Positions 14,760 to 23,956 of a DNA stretch of 64,000 nucleotides are shown piece by piece. Source of the stretch: Planctomycetota bacterium (lineage in GTDB: Bacteria > Planctomycetota > UBA8742 > UBA2392); contig JACKID010000001.1 in the NCBI GenBank assembly GCA_020638675.1, positions 3,026,470 through 3,090,469 on the forward strand, written 5' to 3'. Under the pieces are notes generated by a model. That model did no database searches. It saw only the letters and a list, made by a program, of their open reading frames with translations, and was not told the origin of the DNA. Numbering within the stretch: position 1 is the stretch's first letter; each line of letters begins with the position of its first letter. A program made the position numbers and the translations under genes.

Positions 14760-15178
14760 CACACGGGGGTGATGGCCATGCGCGAATCGTCGGGCTGGAA
14801 GTTGAGCCCGGCCGCGCGGCCTGCGTCGAGGCGCCGCACCTTGAAGGTCGGGAAGTTGACCGGCAGCGGCACGATTCTGCCCGGTTGCAGCGTCAGGCTG
14901 AAGCGCAGACAGAAGTAGATGAAGTTGCAGCGCGCGATCACGGTGCCGGAGACTGCCAGGTAGTCGAACCCGGCGACCTCCACGGGCGTGCGCGTGAGCG
15001 TGTAGTGCCAACCGTCGATCTTGAACCCGTGCGAGTGCGCGAACTGGCGCAGCGTCTCGCGGGCGTGGTCGTGGTACAGGCGCACGGCGTCGTAATGGCC
15101 GAGCGGCCCGCGTGGGTTGCTTTCGTCTGCAGGGATCGGGTCCATCAAGAAATCCGTAGAGTCCCGCACAAGCCGCAC
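14756..15178 (-). CDS. Hypothetical protein
   Basis: This 140-residue frame (GTG start) has no recognised domain, signal or membrane segment. It includes HYDAVRLYHDHARETLRQFAH and a beta-rich second half (LAVSGTVIARCNFIYFCLRF, RIVPLPVNFPTFKVRRLD). An internal ATG at 15145 is an alternative start. Coding potential is supported mainly by its position between genes and a plausible amino-acid mix. Confidence 0.5.
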   Translation of the reverse strand: MRLVRDSTDFLMDPIPADESNPRGPLGHYDAVRLYHDHARETLRQFAHSHGFKIDGWHYTLTRTPVEVAGFDYLAVSGTVIARCNFIYFCLRFSLTLQPGRIVPLPVNFPTFKVRRLDAGRAAGLNFQPDDSRMAITPVC

Positions 15179-15235
15179 ACCTTATGGAGACAAAAACGTG
15201 CCGCAAGTCCCTCCGCGCAGTTGTTAGCAACTGGC

Positions 15236-15247
15236 TTGACACGTCAA
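15236..15247. promoter_or_regulatory. Third TTGAC-N2-GTCAA palindrome
   Basis: TTGACACGTCAA occurs in the 287-bp gap between divergent hypothetical genes, identical to the site before DUF6745-like gene 2. Here it is not next to a start codon. The rest of this gap shows nothing else I can name. Confidence 0.35.
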
Positions 15248-15465
15248 TAGGCGCTCGGGGCGATTGGGCGCCGGAGCGTTTGGCCAGGACGGCTCGGAAT
15301 GAGGCCTGCGTTACTGACAATTCGGCTGTGGAAAAGGTTTCTGATTCTGCTGGAACCCTTTCCTGGGGCTGGTTTTGGAGATTGGCGGCGACTGTGGTCA
15401 CCGAATTAAGACTGCTTCCCGGGATGTCCCCAAGCTACCTTTGCGTTTGTACGGGGGCTACGCTC

Positions 15466-15717
15466 ATGGGCATGGACGAGAACTTCCGCACCGTTCAACG
15501 CGCGCTTGAAACAGGCAGTGATGTCCTGTTCGAAGTCGCTCGTCAGCGCCTTCCCGAAGAACTCGCCGAAACCGTCGAGGCCACTCGCCGCCAGCTCGCC
15601 GAGGCGCAGACCGCGCTTGTGAGACTCGAGGCCGAGCTGATCCGCGCCCGCGAAGAACACAAAGAGTGGATGCCCCTCGAGCGCGACCTGCCGCTCACCC
15701 GCACCACGCGCGCTTAA
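15466..15717 (+). CDS. Small coiled-coil protein
   Basis: The 83-residue product is predicted to be mostly helical. The heptad-like stretch ATRRQLAEAQTALVRLEAEL is consistent with a coiled coil. I chose ATG 15466, which follows a GGGGG run; ATG 15472 is equally possible, and the open frame extends much further upstream without recognisable protein. Function unknown. Confidence 0.5.
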   Translation: MGMDENFRTVQRALETGSDVLFEVARQRLPEELAETVEATRRQLAEAQTALVRLEAELIRAREEHKEWMPLERDLPLTRTTRA

Positions 15718-15769
15718 GGAAAATTCCGCCTCCTCACGCTATGGTGGGCTCACGCACAGGAGCCCGACC

Positions 15770-16858
15770 ATGACACGTCTAGCATTTGCCGCGCTGCTAT
15801 GCCTGATCGCGATCAGCGCCGGCCTCAGCCAGGACAAGCCCAGCGAGCCGATCTACAGCGTTCCCGAAGGCGCCAACTTCACGCCCGAGGACGTCAGCAT
15901 CGACCGCAAGAGCGACGACGGCGACTTCAAGATCGCCGGCACGCTCAACATCCCGAAGGGCGAGAAGCCGGAGAGCGGCTGGCCGGCCGTGCTGTTCATC
16001 AGCGGCTCGGGCGCGGAGACGCGGCACGGGTTCCAGGGCGTGCTGGACACCGGCTCGTGGGAGCTGACCGACGCCATCAGCAACGCGGGGTTTGCCGTGC
16101 TGGCGGTCGATGACCGCGGCATCGGCAAGACACCCGCGGGCCCCGCGGGGTTTGACGTGTCAACACTCGGCTACGACGAGCTGGTCGGCGACGCGCAGGC
16201 GGCGCTGACGTACCTGATCGGGCGGGCTGAGATCGACAAGTCGCGCGTCTTCATCATCGGGCACAGCGAAGGCGGGCTGACCGCGCCGATCCTCGCGGGC
16301 AGGAATGACATCGCGGGCGTCGTGTTCATGGCGGGGATGGGGCGCAACCTGTACGACGTCACCATCGACCAGACCACCGCCGCCATGGAGAAGCTGCCCA
16401 AGGCGATGCGCGAAAACAACATGAAGGTGCAGCGCGAGTTCCAGGACGCGGTGAAGGAAGACCGCGAGCCGAACTTCGAAATCATCGGCAAGGACAAGGC
16501 CACCGTGGACGCCATCAAGGCCGTCTACAAGAAGCAGGTCGAGCCGCTGAAGGCATGGTGGCACGACCACTTCGTGCTGGATGTGCCGGCGATTCACGCG
16601 GAGGTGAAGTGCCCCTGCTTCGTCGCGAACGGCCAGGCGGACTTCCAGGTCAGCCCGGAAAAGGACGCCAAGCAGATCGTCACGAACCTGATGGCCGGCA
16701 AGTGCGGCGACGTGACGCTCAAGCTCTACGACGACCTCGACCACCTGTTCAAGCCCTGCAACGGGCGCAAGTCCGAGCTGAAGCTGTACTACGAGGACCG
16801 CCGCCTGGACGCGGGCTACCTCAAGGACGTCGTCGCCTGGCTGGAGGCGCACCGCTAA
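15770..16858 (+). CDS. Secreted alpha/beta hydrolase
   Basis: The 362-residue protein has a signal peptide (TRLAFAALLCLIAISAGLSQ) and an alpha/beta-hydrolase fold. VLFISGSGAE should form the oxyanion region, GHSEGG near residue 165 holds the nucleophile serine, and DDLDHLFKP near the C-terminus holds the catalytic histidine. The domain resembles the dienelactone hydrolase/peptidase S9-like group of exported esterases. Its start is supported by AGGAG. The SDR gene follows after 3 nt, so the two are likely cotranscribed. Substrate unknown. Confidence 0.88.
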   Translation: MTRLAFAALLCLIAISAGLSQDKPSEPIYSVPEGANFTPEDVSIDRKSDDGDFKIAGTLNIPKGEKPESGWPAVLFISGSGAETRHGFQGVLDTGSWELTDAISNAGFAVLAVDDRGIGKTPAGPAGFDVSTLGYDELVGDAQAALTYLIGRAEIDKSRVFIIGHSEGGLTAPILAGRNDIAGVVFMAGMGRNLYDVTIDQTTAAMEKLPKAMRENNMKVQREFQDAVKEDREPNFEIIGKDKATVDAIKAVYKKQVEPLKAWWHDHFVLDVPAIHAEVKCPCFVANGQADFQVSPEKDAKQIVTNLMAGKCGDVTLKLYDDLDHLFKPCNGRKSELKLYYEDRRLDAGYLKDVVAWLEAHR

Positions 16859-16861
16859 GCG

Positions 16862-17665
16862 ATGAAGTTCCCTCACGAAGTCGTGGTCATCACGGGCGCA
16901 TCCAGCGGCATCGGCGCGGAGATGGCGGTGCAACTCGGGCGCCTGGGCTGCAAGCTGGCGCTGCTGGCCCGTCGCGAAGACAAGCTGAATGAAGTCGCCG
17001 CGAAGGTCGAAGCCGCGGGCGGCAAGGCGCTTGTGCTCCCGTGCGACGTGTCCGATGCGGCTGCCGTCGCGCAAGCCATGGGCAAGGCTGTGCAGGCTTT
17101 CGGCCCGATCGACTGCGTGATCGCCAACGCCGGCGTGGGCCAGCAGCTCGACAAGCACGACTACGCGCCCGAGACCGTCGAGCGCATCTTCCGGATCAAC
17201 ATGCTCGGGATGACCAACGCGTTCTACGCCGCGCTGCCCGGGATGCTTGAGCGCAGCCGCGGGCACCTCGTCGCTGTCGCCAGCCTGGCCTCCTATCAGG
17301 GCATGCCGCGCGACGGCGGCTACGCAGCCAGCAAGGCCGCCATGCGCACGCACTGCGAGGGCCTGCGCATCGAGCTGCGCGGCAGCGGAGTGGACGTCAC
17401 CTGCATCTGCCCCGGCTTCATCCGCACGCCCATCACCGACAAGAACAACTTCGACATGCCGTTCCTGCTGGAGGTCAAGCCGGCCACGCGCAGGATGCTG
17501 CGCGCCATCGCCAAGCGCCGCCGCGTGTTCAACTTCCCCCGGCGGCTCTGGTGGCTGATCAAGATCGGGCAACGCACCCCGCGCTGGTTGTACGACTGGA
17601 TCATCGCGGGCCAGGAATCCCGCGTGAACGCCGGGCGGACCCAAAAACGCAGCACCGATATCTAG
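16862..17665 (+). CDS. Short-chain dehydrogenase/reductase
   Basis: The 267-residue classical SDR shows the cofactor loop TGASSGIG (residues 11-18), NAG near residue 90, and the active site S-x12-YxxxK in ASLASYQGMPRDGGYAASK. An Arg at the end of the second strand (LLARRED) suggests NADP(H) preference. A C-terminal extension of about 60 basic and aromatic residues (LWWLIKIGQRTPRWLYDWII) may bind the membrane. It follows the hydrolase gene closely. Substrate unknown. Confidence 0.92.
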   Translation: MKFPHEVVVITGASSGIGAEMAVQLGRLGCKLALLARREDKLNEVAAKVEAAGGKALVLPCDVSDAAAVAQAMGKAVQAFGPIDCVIANAGVGQQLDKHDYAPETVERIFRINMLGMTNAFYAALPGMLERSRGHLVAVASLASYQGMPRDGGYAASKAAMRTHCEGLRIELRGSGVDVTCICPGFIRTPITDKNNFDMPFLLEVKPATRRMLRAIAKRRRVFNFPRRLWWLIKIGQRTPRWLYDWIIAGQESRVNAGRTQKRSTDI

Positions 17666-17702
17666 CGTGCTTTCGTAAGCTGAGCCAAAGACTGGAGCGA
17701 CC

Positions 17703-18134
17703 ATGGAACGTGTGATTCACTTCGAGCTCGACATCGCGGCCGGCGCGCGCGAGCTGTGGTCCGTGCTGACCGACGCCGCGCAGATCTCGCGCTGGTGGGA
17801 AGGCGTGCACGCGGTGAAGCTGAGCGACGCCAAGCCGGGCGGTATCTACACACTCGACTATGAAAGCGGCGAGCCGGACGTGTGCGAAATCCTTGAAAAC
17901 GAGCCCGGCAAGCGGCTGCGCTATCGCTGGCAGTCGTCCGAGCCGGAGCCGACCATCGTCGAGTACCGGCTGGAGCCGATCGAGGGCGGCACGCGGCTCG
18001 TGTTCCACAACACCGGCTACAAGCCCGGCGAGAAGTGGGACCGCTTCTACCAAGCCAACTTCGTCGGCTGGCTGGAGATGATGATCGGCGTAAAGAAGCT
18101 GCTCGAAGGCGCCACCGGCGGGGACCTGAAGTGA
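17703..18134 (+). CDS. SRPBCC (AHSA1-like) domain protein
   Basis: The 143-residue protein is a single START-like/SRPBCC fold. It begins with a strand followed by AGARELWSVLTDAAQISRWW, the typical helix-grip entry, and later has RLVFHNTGY and a C-terminal long helix (WDRFYQANFVGWLEMMIGVK). Such proteins bind small hydrophobic ligands or act as Hsp90 activator homologues. The start is preceded by TGGAG. It heads a run of three small stand-alone genes. Confidence 0.87.
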   Translation: MERVIHFELDIAAGARELWSVLTDAAQISRWWEGVHAVKLSDAKPGGIYTLDYESGEPDVCEILENEPGKRLRYRWQSSEPEPTIVEYRLEPIEGGTRLVFHNTGYKPGEKWDRFYQANFVGWLEMMIGVKKLLEGATGGDLK

Positions 18135-18223
18135 GCTGCCGGCCGGGCAACGCCTGAATGGAACAGATTCGGCTTTCCCGTGTCGCGCCCCGCGCTAGAT
18201 TGTTGCCTCTACAAGGAGGCGAC

Positions 18224-18583
18224 ATGGAGTTTCAACTCGGCAACATCTGCCACATCGAGATGGCAGGCGGTGAGCTCAGCCGCACCAAGGAGTTCTACGC
18301 CAACGTCTTCGGGTGGAACTTCAGCCCGATGTTCGAGGGCTATGAGTTCTTCGACGCCGGCAACTTCAACGGCGCCATCGACAAGGACGCCAAGCCCAGC
18401 CACGCCGGAACCGTGCTCGTGCTCGCGTGCGAGGACGTCGCGGACAAGCTGACCGAAATCGAGCAGGCCGGCTGCAAAGTCCTCAAGCCCAAGACCGAGA
18501 TCGCCGGCGGCCACGGCTTCTATGGCTACTTTGAAGACCCGGCCGGGAACAAGATGGGCGTCTGGCAGCCCGCCGCCAAATAG
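18224..18583 (+). CDS. VOC family protein
   Basis: The 119-residue protein is one glyoxalase-like domain. IEMAGGELSRTKEFYANVFG marks the first beta-alpha unit and YFEDPAGNKMGVWQ the last. I chose ATG 18224 because AAGGAGG precedes it. It resembles the CFP-30B-like group of VOC proteins. Substrate unknown. Confidence 0.88.
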   Translation: MEFQLGNICHIEMAGGELSRTKEFYANVFGWNFSPMFEGYEFFDAGNFNGAIDKDAKPSHAGTVLVLACEDVADKLTEIEQAGCKVLKPKTEIAGGHGFYGYFEDPAGNKMGVWQPAAK

Positions 18584-18660
18584 TTTGTCGCACCCCTCTG
18601 TATGCTCACCGCGCTGAGCCGGACTGGCCGGCGCGGCAACACACACAACCGGAGACAGAA

Positions 18661-19179
18661 ATGGGACTCGTAGACAACCTGAAGCACGACGCAGAAGGCA
18701 CCTACCGCGCGGCGGCGGGCCTGTTCAAGCTGGTCGACAACGACAAGCTGGACTGGAAGCCCGCCACCGGCAACAACTGGATGACCACGGGCCAGTTGCT
18801 GAAGCACTGCACCAGCGCCTGCGGCGGCGTCTCGCGCGGCTTCGTGACCGGCGACTGGAGCGGCGCGGGCGCCGACGGCAGCGACGAAGGCGGCGGCATG
18901 CCCACGGCCGAGAAGATGCCGAGCGTCGCAAGCGTCGAGGAAGCGCTCAAGCTGCTCGAAGCCGACAAGCAACTCGCGATGAAGACCTTTGCCGAGGCAG
19001 GTGAAGACCGCCTCGCGAACGAGAAGATGTCGGCGCCCTGGGGCGGCCCGCCGGTGGCGCTTTATCACCACCTCAACGACATGGTCGGGCACCTCGCCCA
19101 GCACAAGGCACAGCTATTCTACTACCTCAAGCTGCAGGGCAAGGACGTGAACACCATGCACCTGTGGGGTGCGATCTAG
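18661..19179 (+). CDS. DinB-like four-helix protein
   Basis: The 172-residue protein is helical. WKPATGNNWMTTGQLLKHCT and HHLNDMVGHLAQHKAQLFYY place histidines as in DinB/YfiT-type metal-binding four-helix bundles. Its start is preceded by GGAG. DinB-family proteins are often thiol transferases or stress proteins; the specific role is unknown. It converges on the TPR gene and overlaps its end by 4 nt. Confidence 0.8.
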   Translation: MGLVDNLKHDAEGTYRAAAGLFKLVDNDKLDWKPATGNNWMTTGQLLKHCTSACGGVSRGFVTGDWSGAGADGSDEGGGMPTAEKMPSVASVEEALKLLEADKQLAMKTFAEAGEDRLANEKMSAPWGGPPVALYHHLNDMVGHLAQHKAQLFYYLKLQGKDVNTMHLWGAI

Positions 19180-20660
19180 CCATCACGGGCACGCGGCGGC
19201 GTCTTTTCCGGCGCCGCCGCGGACCATTTCTCCACGTAGCCCTGAAGATCCTCCGGGGCGCCCGCGCGCAGGGCAGCAGTCGCAGCTTCCCAGGCTTCCT
19301 CAGCGGCAGGATCGGCACACATGCGCAGAGACACCGCGCGCTCGGCGATCTGCCACGCCGCCTGCCGGTTATCGCCAATCCGCTGGTAGCCCTCGAACGC
19401 CTGCCGGTGCCACTCGGCAGCCTCGGCCCAGCGCCGCTGATCTCGCCGCAGGTCGCCGAACACAACCTGCACCATCGTAAGAGCCCGGGTTGCACCGCCG
19501 GAGCTCGCCAATGGCAGGGCGCTCTGCAGCAGCTCTTCGCATTTCGCGTAGTCTCCGACATCAAGCAACGCGGCGGCGGCGTTGCAGAAGGCACTGGCCG
19601 CGGCCCGCACGTCGCCGGACTCGAGCAGGATTCTACCCGCTTCCCGGCTCAACGGGGCACCTTCGGCCGGGCGGCCCTGGTCCCGCCGGATGCCGCCGAG
19701 CGTCAGCAGCGCCATGCCTTCGCCGCGGCGGTCGCCCACTTCGCGCATCTCCGCAAGCGCGAGTTGGCACTCGCGCTCTGCCTCATCAAGCTGCCAGCTC
19801 ATGCGCAAGCGATCCGCCAGGTTGCGTCGCGCCACGGCGATCACGCGGCGATCGTCAGTCTGCTCCAGCACGCGGACCGATTCCGTCAGCAGTGCAAGCG
19901 CGCGCTCGGAGTCGCCCAGTCGCCCGCGCAGGATCCCGACATTGGAAAGAATCCCGCCAAGCAGCCGCGCTTCGCAGAACTGCCGCGCAAGCTGCAGGGC
20001 CTCTTCCGCCGGTGCGCGCGCCTCGGCAAGCCGCTCCAGCCCGGTGAGCGCCGTGGCCAGCGCGTCGAGCGCAAGCACGCGATCGGTCTGGTTGCCGGAC
20101 TTCTCAGCCAGCGCGGCGTTTCGTTCCGCGACACCAAGGGCATCTGCAGGCATCCCGAGGTTGCGATATGCGTAGCCCAGCGGGCGCAGCGCGTCGAGCG
20201 TCGCTGCGTCGTCCGGCGCTTCCCGCAGGGCTGTCTCCAGCACTTCCCGCGCCTGCTGCAGTCTGCCCAGGTCAAGCAGCACCTTGCCCGCACGCCTTCG
20301 CGCTTGCGAGCGCTGTTGCTCGTTCGCCGCCTCGTGCGCCGCCGCGCGCAGAAGCAAGTCCACCGCCTCCGCGCCGCGCCAGTGTTCGTGGGCATAGACA
20401 CCCGCGCGCTGAAGCCAATGAGCCTCACGGGCGAGCAGGCGGTCGTCACGCAGCGCGGCCCCTGCGATGCCCGCATGCGACGCAAGCTCGAGTGCCACTG
20501 CGTCGAGTTGCTGGTCGTGTGCGGCATAGACCTGCTCGATGATGTCATGGGCAAGGGCGTGCAGGCGGGCGCGCTCCTGGGGCAGTTGCAGCTCATACGC
20601 GGCGTCACGCAGCAGCGCGTGGCGGAACAGATAGGCAAGTTCGGCAAACATGGGGCGCAT
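19176..20660 (-). CDS. TPR-repeat protein, resembles the tail of a STAND ATPase
   Basis: The product of about 494 residues begins FAELAYLFRHALLRDAAYEL, a segment that in predicted-ATPase regulators (adenylate cyclase or protein kinase fusions) sits just after the NTPase domain. It then carries about ten tetratricopeptide-like helical pairs (for example LRPLGYAYRNLGMPADALGV). No P-loop or kinase is visible. It is either an orphan scaffold or the remnant of a larger regulator. The start is uncertain: ATGs at 20660 and 20651 are possible, and no strong ribosome site is seen. Confidence 0.75.
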   Translation of the reverse strand: MRPMFAELAYLFRHALLRDAAYELQLPQERARLHALAHDIIEQVYAAHDQQLDAVALELASHAGIAGAALRDDRLLAREAHWLQRAGVYAHEHWRGAEAVDLLLRAAAHEAANEQQRSQARRRAGKVLLDLGRLQQAREVLETALREAPDDAATLDALRPLGYAYRNLGMPADALGVAERNAALAEKSGNQTDRVLALDALATALTGLERLAEARAPAEEALQLARQFCEARLLGGILSNVGILRGRLGDSERALALLTESVRVLEQTDDRRVIAVARRNLADRLRMSWQLDEAERECQLALAEMREVGDRRGEGMALLTLGGIRRDQGRPAEGAPLSREAGRILLESGDVRAAASAFCNAAAALLDVGDYAKCEELLQSALPLASSGGATRALTMVQVVFGDLRRDQRRWAEAAEWHRQAFEGYQRIGDNRQAAWQIAERAVSLRMCADPAAEEAWEAATAALRAGAPEDLQGYVEKWSAAAPEKTPPRARDG

Positions 20661-20776
20661 TATGTCTGCCTGAGTGACAGTCCGCCCGTGCTCACTGCAA
20701 ATTCGGCAATCCGGCGTGTTGCGGGCTTTGCGCCGTATCTCATGGCAATTCGGCAACTTGCGCAAACCAGCCCGTT

Positions 20777-20792
20777 TGGCACGGCGGGTGCT
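20777..20792 (+). promoter_or_regulatory. Sigma-54-type promoter of hsp20
   Basis: TGGCACGGCGGGTGCT matches the -24/-12 consensus TGGCACG-N4-TTGCW at every fixed base except one T. It predicts a start near 20803, giving a leader of about 35 nt to the hsp20 ATG. Confidence 0.7.
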
Positions 20793-20837
20793 CTGCGTTC
20801 ATACGGAAACGGACCTGGCAAACAAAGGAGATCAGCA

Positions 20838-21269
20838 ATGGGACAGATTCGTGTGCGTGACCCGTTCGGCGGGCTTGATCTGCGGAACTTCTTCCGCGGA
20901 TTCCTGAGTGACGACGAGATGAACCTCGGGCAGTGGATGCAGGAGGGCAGCCTCGCGGTCGACATCAGCGAGGGCAAGGAAGGCGAGACCATCGTTCGCG
21001 CCAGCCTGCCCGGCTTCAAGAAAGAGGACGTGCAGGTAAGCGTCCACAACGGCGTGCTCGACATCAAGGCCGAGAGCAAGGAAGAGACCGAAACCAAGGA
21101 CGAGAAGTTCTTCCGCAAGGAACGCCGCTACGGCAGCGTCAGCCGGCGCATCGCGCTGCCGGGCAACCCCAACGGCGACGATGTGATCGCCGAGCTGAAG
21201 GACGGCGTGCTGACGGTGAAGGTACCCGCCAGCGGCAAGAACGGCCCGAAGAAGGTCGCGATCAAGTAG
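20838..21269 (+). CDS. Hsp20 family small heat-shock protein
   Basis: The 143-residue protein is an alpha-crystallin-type chaperone that binds unfolding proteins without ATP. The alpha-crystallin domain runs from about residue 38: IVRASLPGFKKEDVQVSV, then FFRKERRYGSVSRRIALPG, then ELKDGVLTVKVP. The start follows AAAGGAG. The upstream sigma-54-like site suggests induction by an activator rather than by a sigma-32 promoter, and no CIRCE element is seen. A hairpin terminator follows. Confidence 0.93.
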   Translation: MGQIRVRDPFGGLDLRNFFRGFLSDDEMNLGQWMQEGSLAVDISEGKEGETIVRASLPGFKKEDVQVSVHNGVLDIKAESKEETETKDEKFFRKERRYGSVSRRIALPGNPNGDDVIAELKDGVLTVKVPASGKNGPKKVAIK

Positions 21270-21282
21270 CACGGCGCCAACG

Positions 21283-21317
21283 CGAAGCGGGCGAGGTGAC
21301 TTCCCCCGCCCGCTTCG
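21283..21317 (+). terminator. Terminator after hsp20
   Basis: An 11-bp perfect stem (CGAAGCGGGCG and its complement) with a 13-nt loop lies between hsp20 and the convergent VIT gene. Confidence 0.6.
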
Positions 21318-21334
21318 TCCGCGCGTGCCCAGCG

Positions 21335-23956
21335 CTATTTCTTTGCCTTCTCGAGCTTCAGCTCAGGCAGCTTGAACTTTGCCTCAAAGGTCTCGCCGCC
21401 GTCGCTGAGACTGGTGTTCAGCTCGACCTTTGCCACGGACTGCAGCAGCAGCTCTTCCAGGCGGTCGAGGTTGCTGATGTTTGCCCCGTTGATGCTCTCG
21501 ATGATCTGGCCGGGGCGCATGCCGGCCTCCGCCGCCGGCCCGCCGTCCTTCACCTTCAGCACGAGCACCTTGCCGTTATCGGTCTCGCCGACCACCAGCC
21601 CCCAGGACTCGATCTCAAGGCTGCGGCTGGATGCGGCCGGGCGGTTGTCGCCTGCGAAGGTGACGCCCTCGGGCATTTCGACCGGCTGCAATACCTTTAC
21701 CGGCGAGCCGTCACCCACCACCCTTGACTCGTCAATGGCGATGAAGCTGGTGTACTTGCTGATCAGGTTGTACTCGAGCGCGGTTTTCGTGATGTCATCC
21801 ACCAGGTTGCGGTCGCCTTCGCTGGACAGCAGCCGGTTCGAAAGGTCCGCAATGCGCGAGCGCGCCCAGATCGCCGCGATGGCCGGGTTGTTGCCCGGCT
21901 TCTCCAGGTTCAGCTCAACGGGGATGCTCACGCGGCGTGCGCCGACGCGCCCGTTCACGTAGATCGTCTTCTTGCCGGAGCCGCTGTAGGTGGCCTGCAG
22001 CGACAGAGGCTGGGCGGCGAACAGGTCGTTCAGCTTGCTCGGGTAGACGCTGTCGACGACGATCTCGTTCCAGTCAATCTCGATGTCGCACAGCACCGGC
22101 ATGTCGATGGCGCTGTAGAACTCCTCGACCGCGCCCTCGGCGTACTCGCCGTCGCGGGGCAGGCAGTAGATGGCCTTGCCCTTGCCGTGCTCGGCGATGC
22201 CGTCGATCAGCAGGCGGTTGACGCTGCTGCCGATGCCGAAACCGAAGAAGCGAGCATCCTGGCCCTGCTCATCAATCGTCTTGAAGATCTCATTCTCGCC
22301 GGAGATGTATCCGTCAGTCAGGAAGGTGTAGATCTGCAGGTGGCGCAGGTCGTGCTCGGCCGTCAGTGCCCGTTGCAGCCCGGCCAGCATCTCGGTCCCG
22401 CCGCCCGCGCTGGAAAGCGCGAGGAAATCCTTGGCGGCCTGGATGTTCTCCGGCGTGTTGGCGCGCGGTGCGTCGAACAACTGCCCGTTGCTGCCCGCGA
22501 AGTAGACGATGTTGAAGATGTCGTCCGGCTTCATGTGATCGAGTACCTTGCGGATCACGTCGCGGCTCATCTGCGACGGCACACCCGACATGCTGCCGCT
22601 GACGTCGAGGATGAACGTCATCTCGCGCGGGGTGACGTCGGTGTCGGCCGGGTCGAGTTGCGGCTGGATCTGCAGGTTCAGGAAGTTGCCGCGCTCATCG
22701 CCGTGGGTCAGCAACCCGACGGAGGGCGCCTTGCCCGCGATGCCCCAGCGCAGCACGAAGTCGCGGTTCGGCACGGCGTCGGCCTTGGTCAGCTGGATGA
22801 TCGCGCTGCCGGCGTTGGTCATCTGCACGCCGCACTCGTGGGTTACGCACTGCAGGCGCGTGACGTCGATCGGCAGCCCGGCATCGATCTCGACCTGCAT
22901 GTCGAGGTCCATGCCTGAGCGCATGCCCGGCGGCAGCGCGTGCACTTCGAACTCTTCGGGGTCGTCGGTGCCGTCGCGGTCGGCGTCGGGCGCGACCTCG
23001 TGCTTCGTCGATCCGGACTGGTAGCGCGGCCCGAGCGTGAGCGGGAACACGTACTCGAAGCGCCCGTTCTCGTACTTCAGCGTCTGGTAGTAGGTGATGC
23101 AGATCTTGACCGTGCCGCCGACTTCGATGTTCGCCACGTTCTGCGTGAAGACGTTGGCGCGGTTCTGGGTCATCAGCGTCGCGGTCTTGCCGCGTGCCTT
23201 GGCCTCGTTGTAGGCCTTGACCGCTTCCTCGCGCGGGCGCACCAGCCCGACGATGCGGCGCTCGCCCACCTGCATCACGAAGTCATTGATCGCAGAGTCG
23301 CCCGGCAGCGGGAAGGTGTACACGGCCTCGATGACTTCCGTGTAGGGGTTGGTGAAGGTCTGCGTGACCGTGGTGCCCGCGAGCGTGCCGCTGACCCTGG
23401 CCTTCACGTCGGTGTGCTTCAGCGGGAACACGCCGAGGGTTTCGGTGCCACGGCGCGCTTCCAGCTCGGCTGTCGGGGCGTCCGTCTGCGCCCACTTCAG
23501 CCCGGGAGTCGATGGATCGGCCGGCTCGGCGTCTGAGCCCGCCCGTCCGCCTCCCCCACGCGCGCGGCGATATACGTAGCCGCCCTTGCCACCGGAGGTC
23601 CCGCCGCCACCGACGCCTCCGCCGAGCCCGACTGCGCTGCTGCTCTTGTTGGGATGGGGCGACTCGTTGCTTGACGGATCATCGTTTGGATTCTCAGCCA
23701 GATCTCGATTCGGCTGGTCGCTCGCGTCTTCGTTGACCTCATCCTTCGCGTACTGCACGACGCGTTCATCTTCCGTCGATTCCTCCTGCGGATACTCGAC
23801 CGGGTGTTCCGGTGGCGCGTCGGTCGCAATGATGACGACTTCATTGCCACTCGCTTGCGGAGGCGGGTCGTCGGAATTGCCCGAACAGGCGGCAATCGCA
23901 AGGATCATTAACAGCGCCGGCAAGGCGCGCAAAGCTAGGGGTCTCTGGTGACGCAT
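21335..23956 (-). CDS. VIT-vWA-PDZ lipoprotein
   Basis: The 873-residue protein starts with a lipoprotein signal (LPALLMILAIAACSG; lipobox Cys near residue 24). After a disordered acidic and glycine-rich linker (about 30-160) comes a VIT domain (about 165-300: YTEVIEAVYTFPLPGDSAIN). A vWA domain (about 445-620) has the MIDAS motif DVSGSMSG. The last 90 residues contain a PDZ-like segment (GLVVGETDNGKVLVLKVKDG, then AEAGMRPGQIIESING). It resembles inter-alpha-trypsin-inhibitor heavy-chain-like surface proteins of bacteria, here with an added PDZ. AAGGAG precedes the ATG. It probably binds partners on the outer face of the membrane. Confidence 0.88.
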   Translation of the reverse strand: MRHQRPLALRALPALLMILAIAACSGNSDDPPPQASGNEVVIIATDAPPEHPVEYPQEESTEDERVVQYAKDEVNEDASDQPNRDLAENPNDDPSSNESPHPNKSSSAVGLGGGVGGGGTSGGKGGYVYRRARGGGGRAGSDAEPADPSTPGLKWAQTDAPTAELEARRGTETLGVFPLKHTDVKARVSGTLAGTTVTQTFTNPYTEVIEAVYTFPLPGDSAINDFVMQVGERRIVGLVRPREEAVKAYNEAKARGKTATLMTQNRANVFTQNVANIEVGGTVKICITYYQTLKYENGRFEYVFPLTLGPRYQSGSTKHEVAPDADRDGTDDPEEFEVHALPPGMRSGMDLDMQVEIDAGLPIDVTRLQCVTHECGVQMTNAGSAIIQLTKADAVPNRDFVLRWGIAGKAPSVGLLTHGDERGNFLNLQIQPQLDPADTDVTPREMTFILDVSGSMSGVPSQMSRDVIRKVLDHMKPDDIFNIVYFAGSNGQLFDAPRANTPENIQAAKDFLALSSAGGGTEMLAGLQRALTAEHDLRHLQIYTFLTDGYISGENEIFKTIDEQGQDARFFGFGIGSSVNRLLIDGIAEHGKGKAIYCLPRDGEYAEGAVEEFYSAIDMPVLCDIEIDWNEIVVDSVYPSKLNDLFAAQPLSLQATYSGSGKKTIYVNGRVGARRVSIPVELNLEKPGNNPAIAAIWARSRIADLSNRLLSSEGDRNLVDDITKTALEYNLISKYTSFIAIDESRVVGDGSPVKVLQPVEMPEGVTFAGDNRPAASSRSLEIESWGLVVGETDNGKVLVLKVKDGGPAAEAGMRPGQIIESINGANISNLDRLEELLLQSVAKVELNTSLSDGGETFEAKFKLPELKLEKAKK

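Noticed and set aside
16152..16163. Fourth TTGAC-N2-GTCAA palindrome
   Set aside because: It lies inside the well-supported hydrolase coding sequence (FDVST) and has no start codon nearby, so it is probably chance.
19164..20837. Long open frame upstream of and in frame with hsp20
   Set aside because: It is antisense to the TPR gene; the Hsp20 domain, AAAGGAG site and sigma-54 promoter all place the start at 20838.
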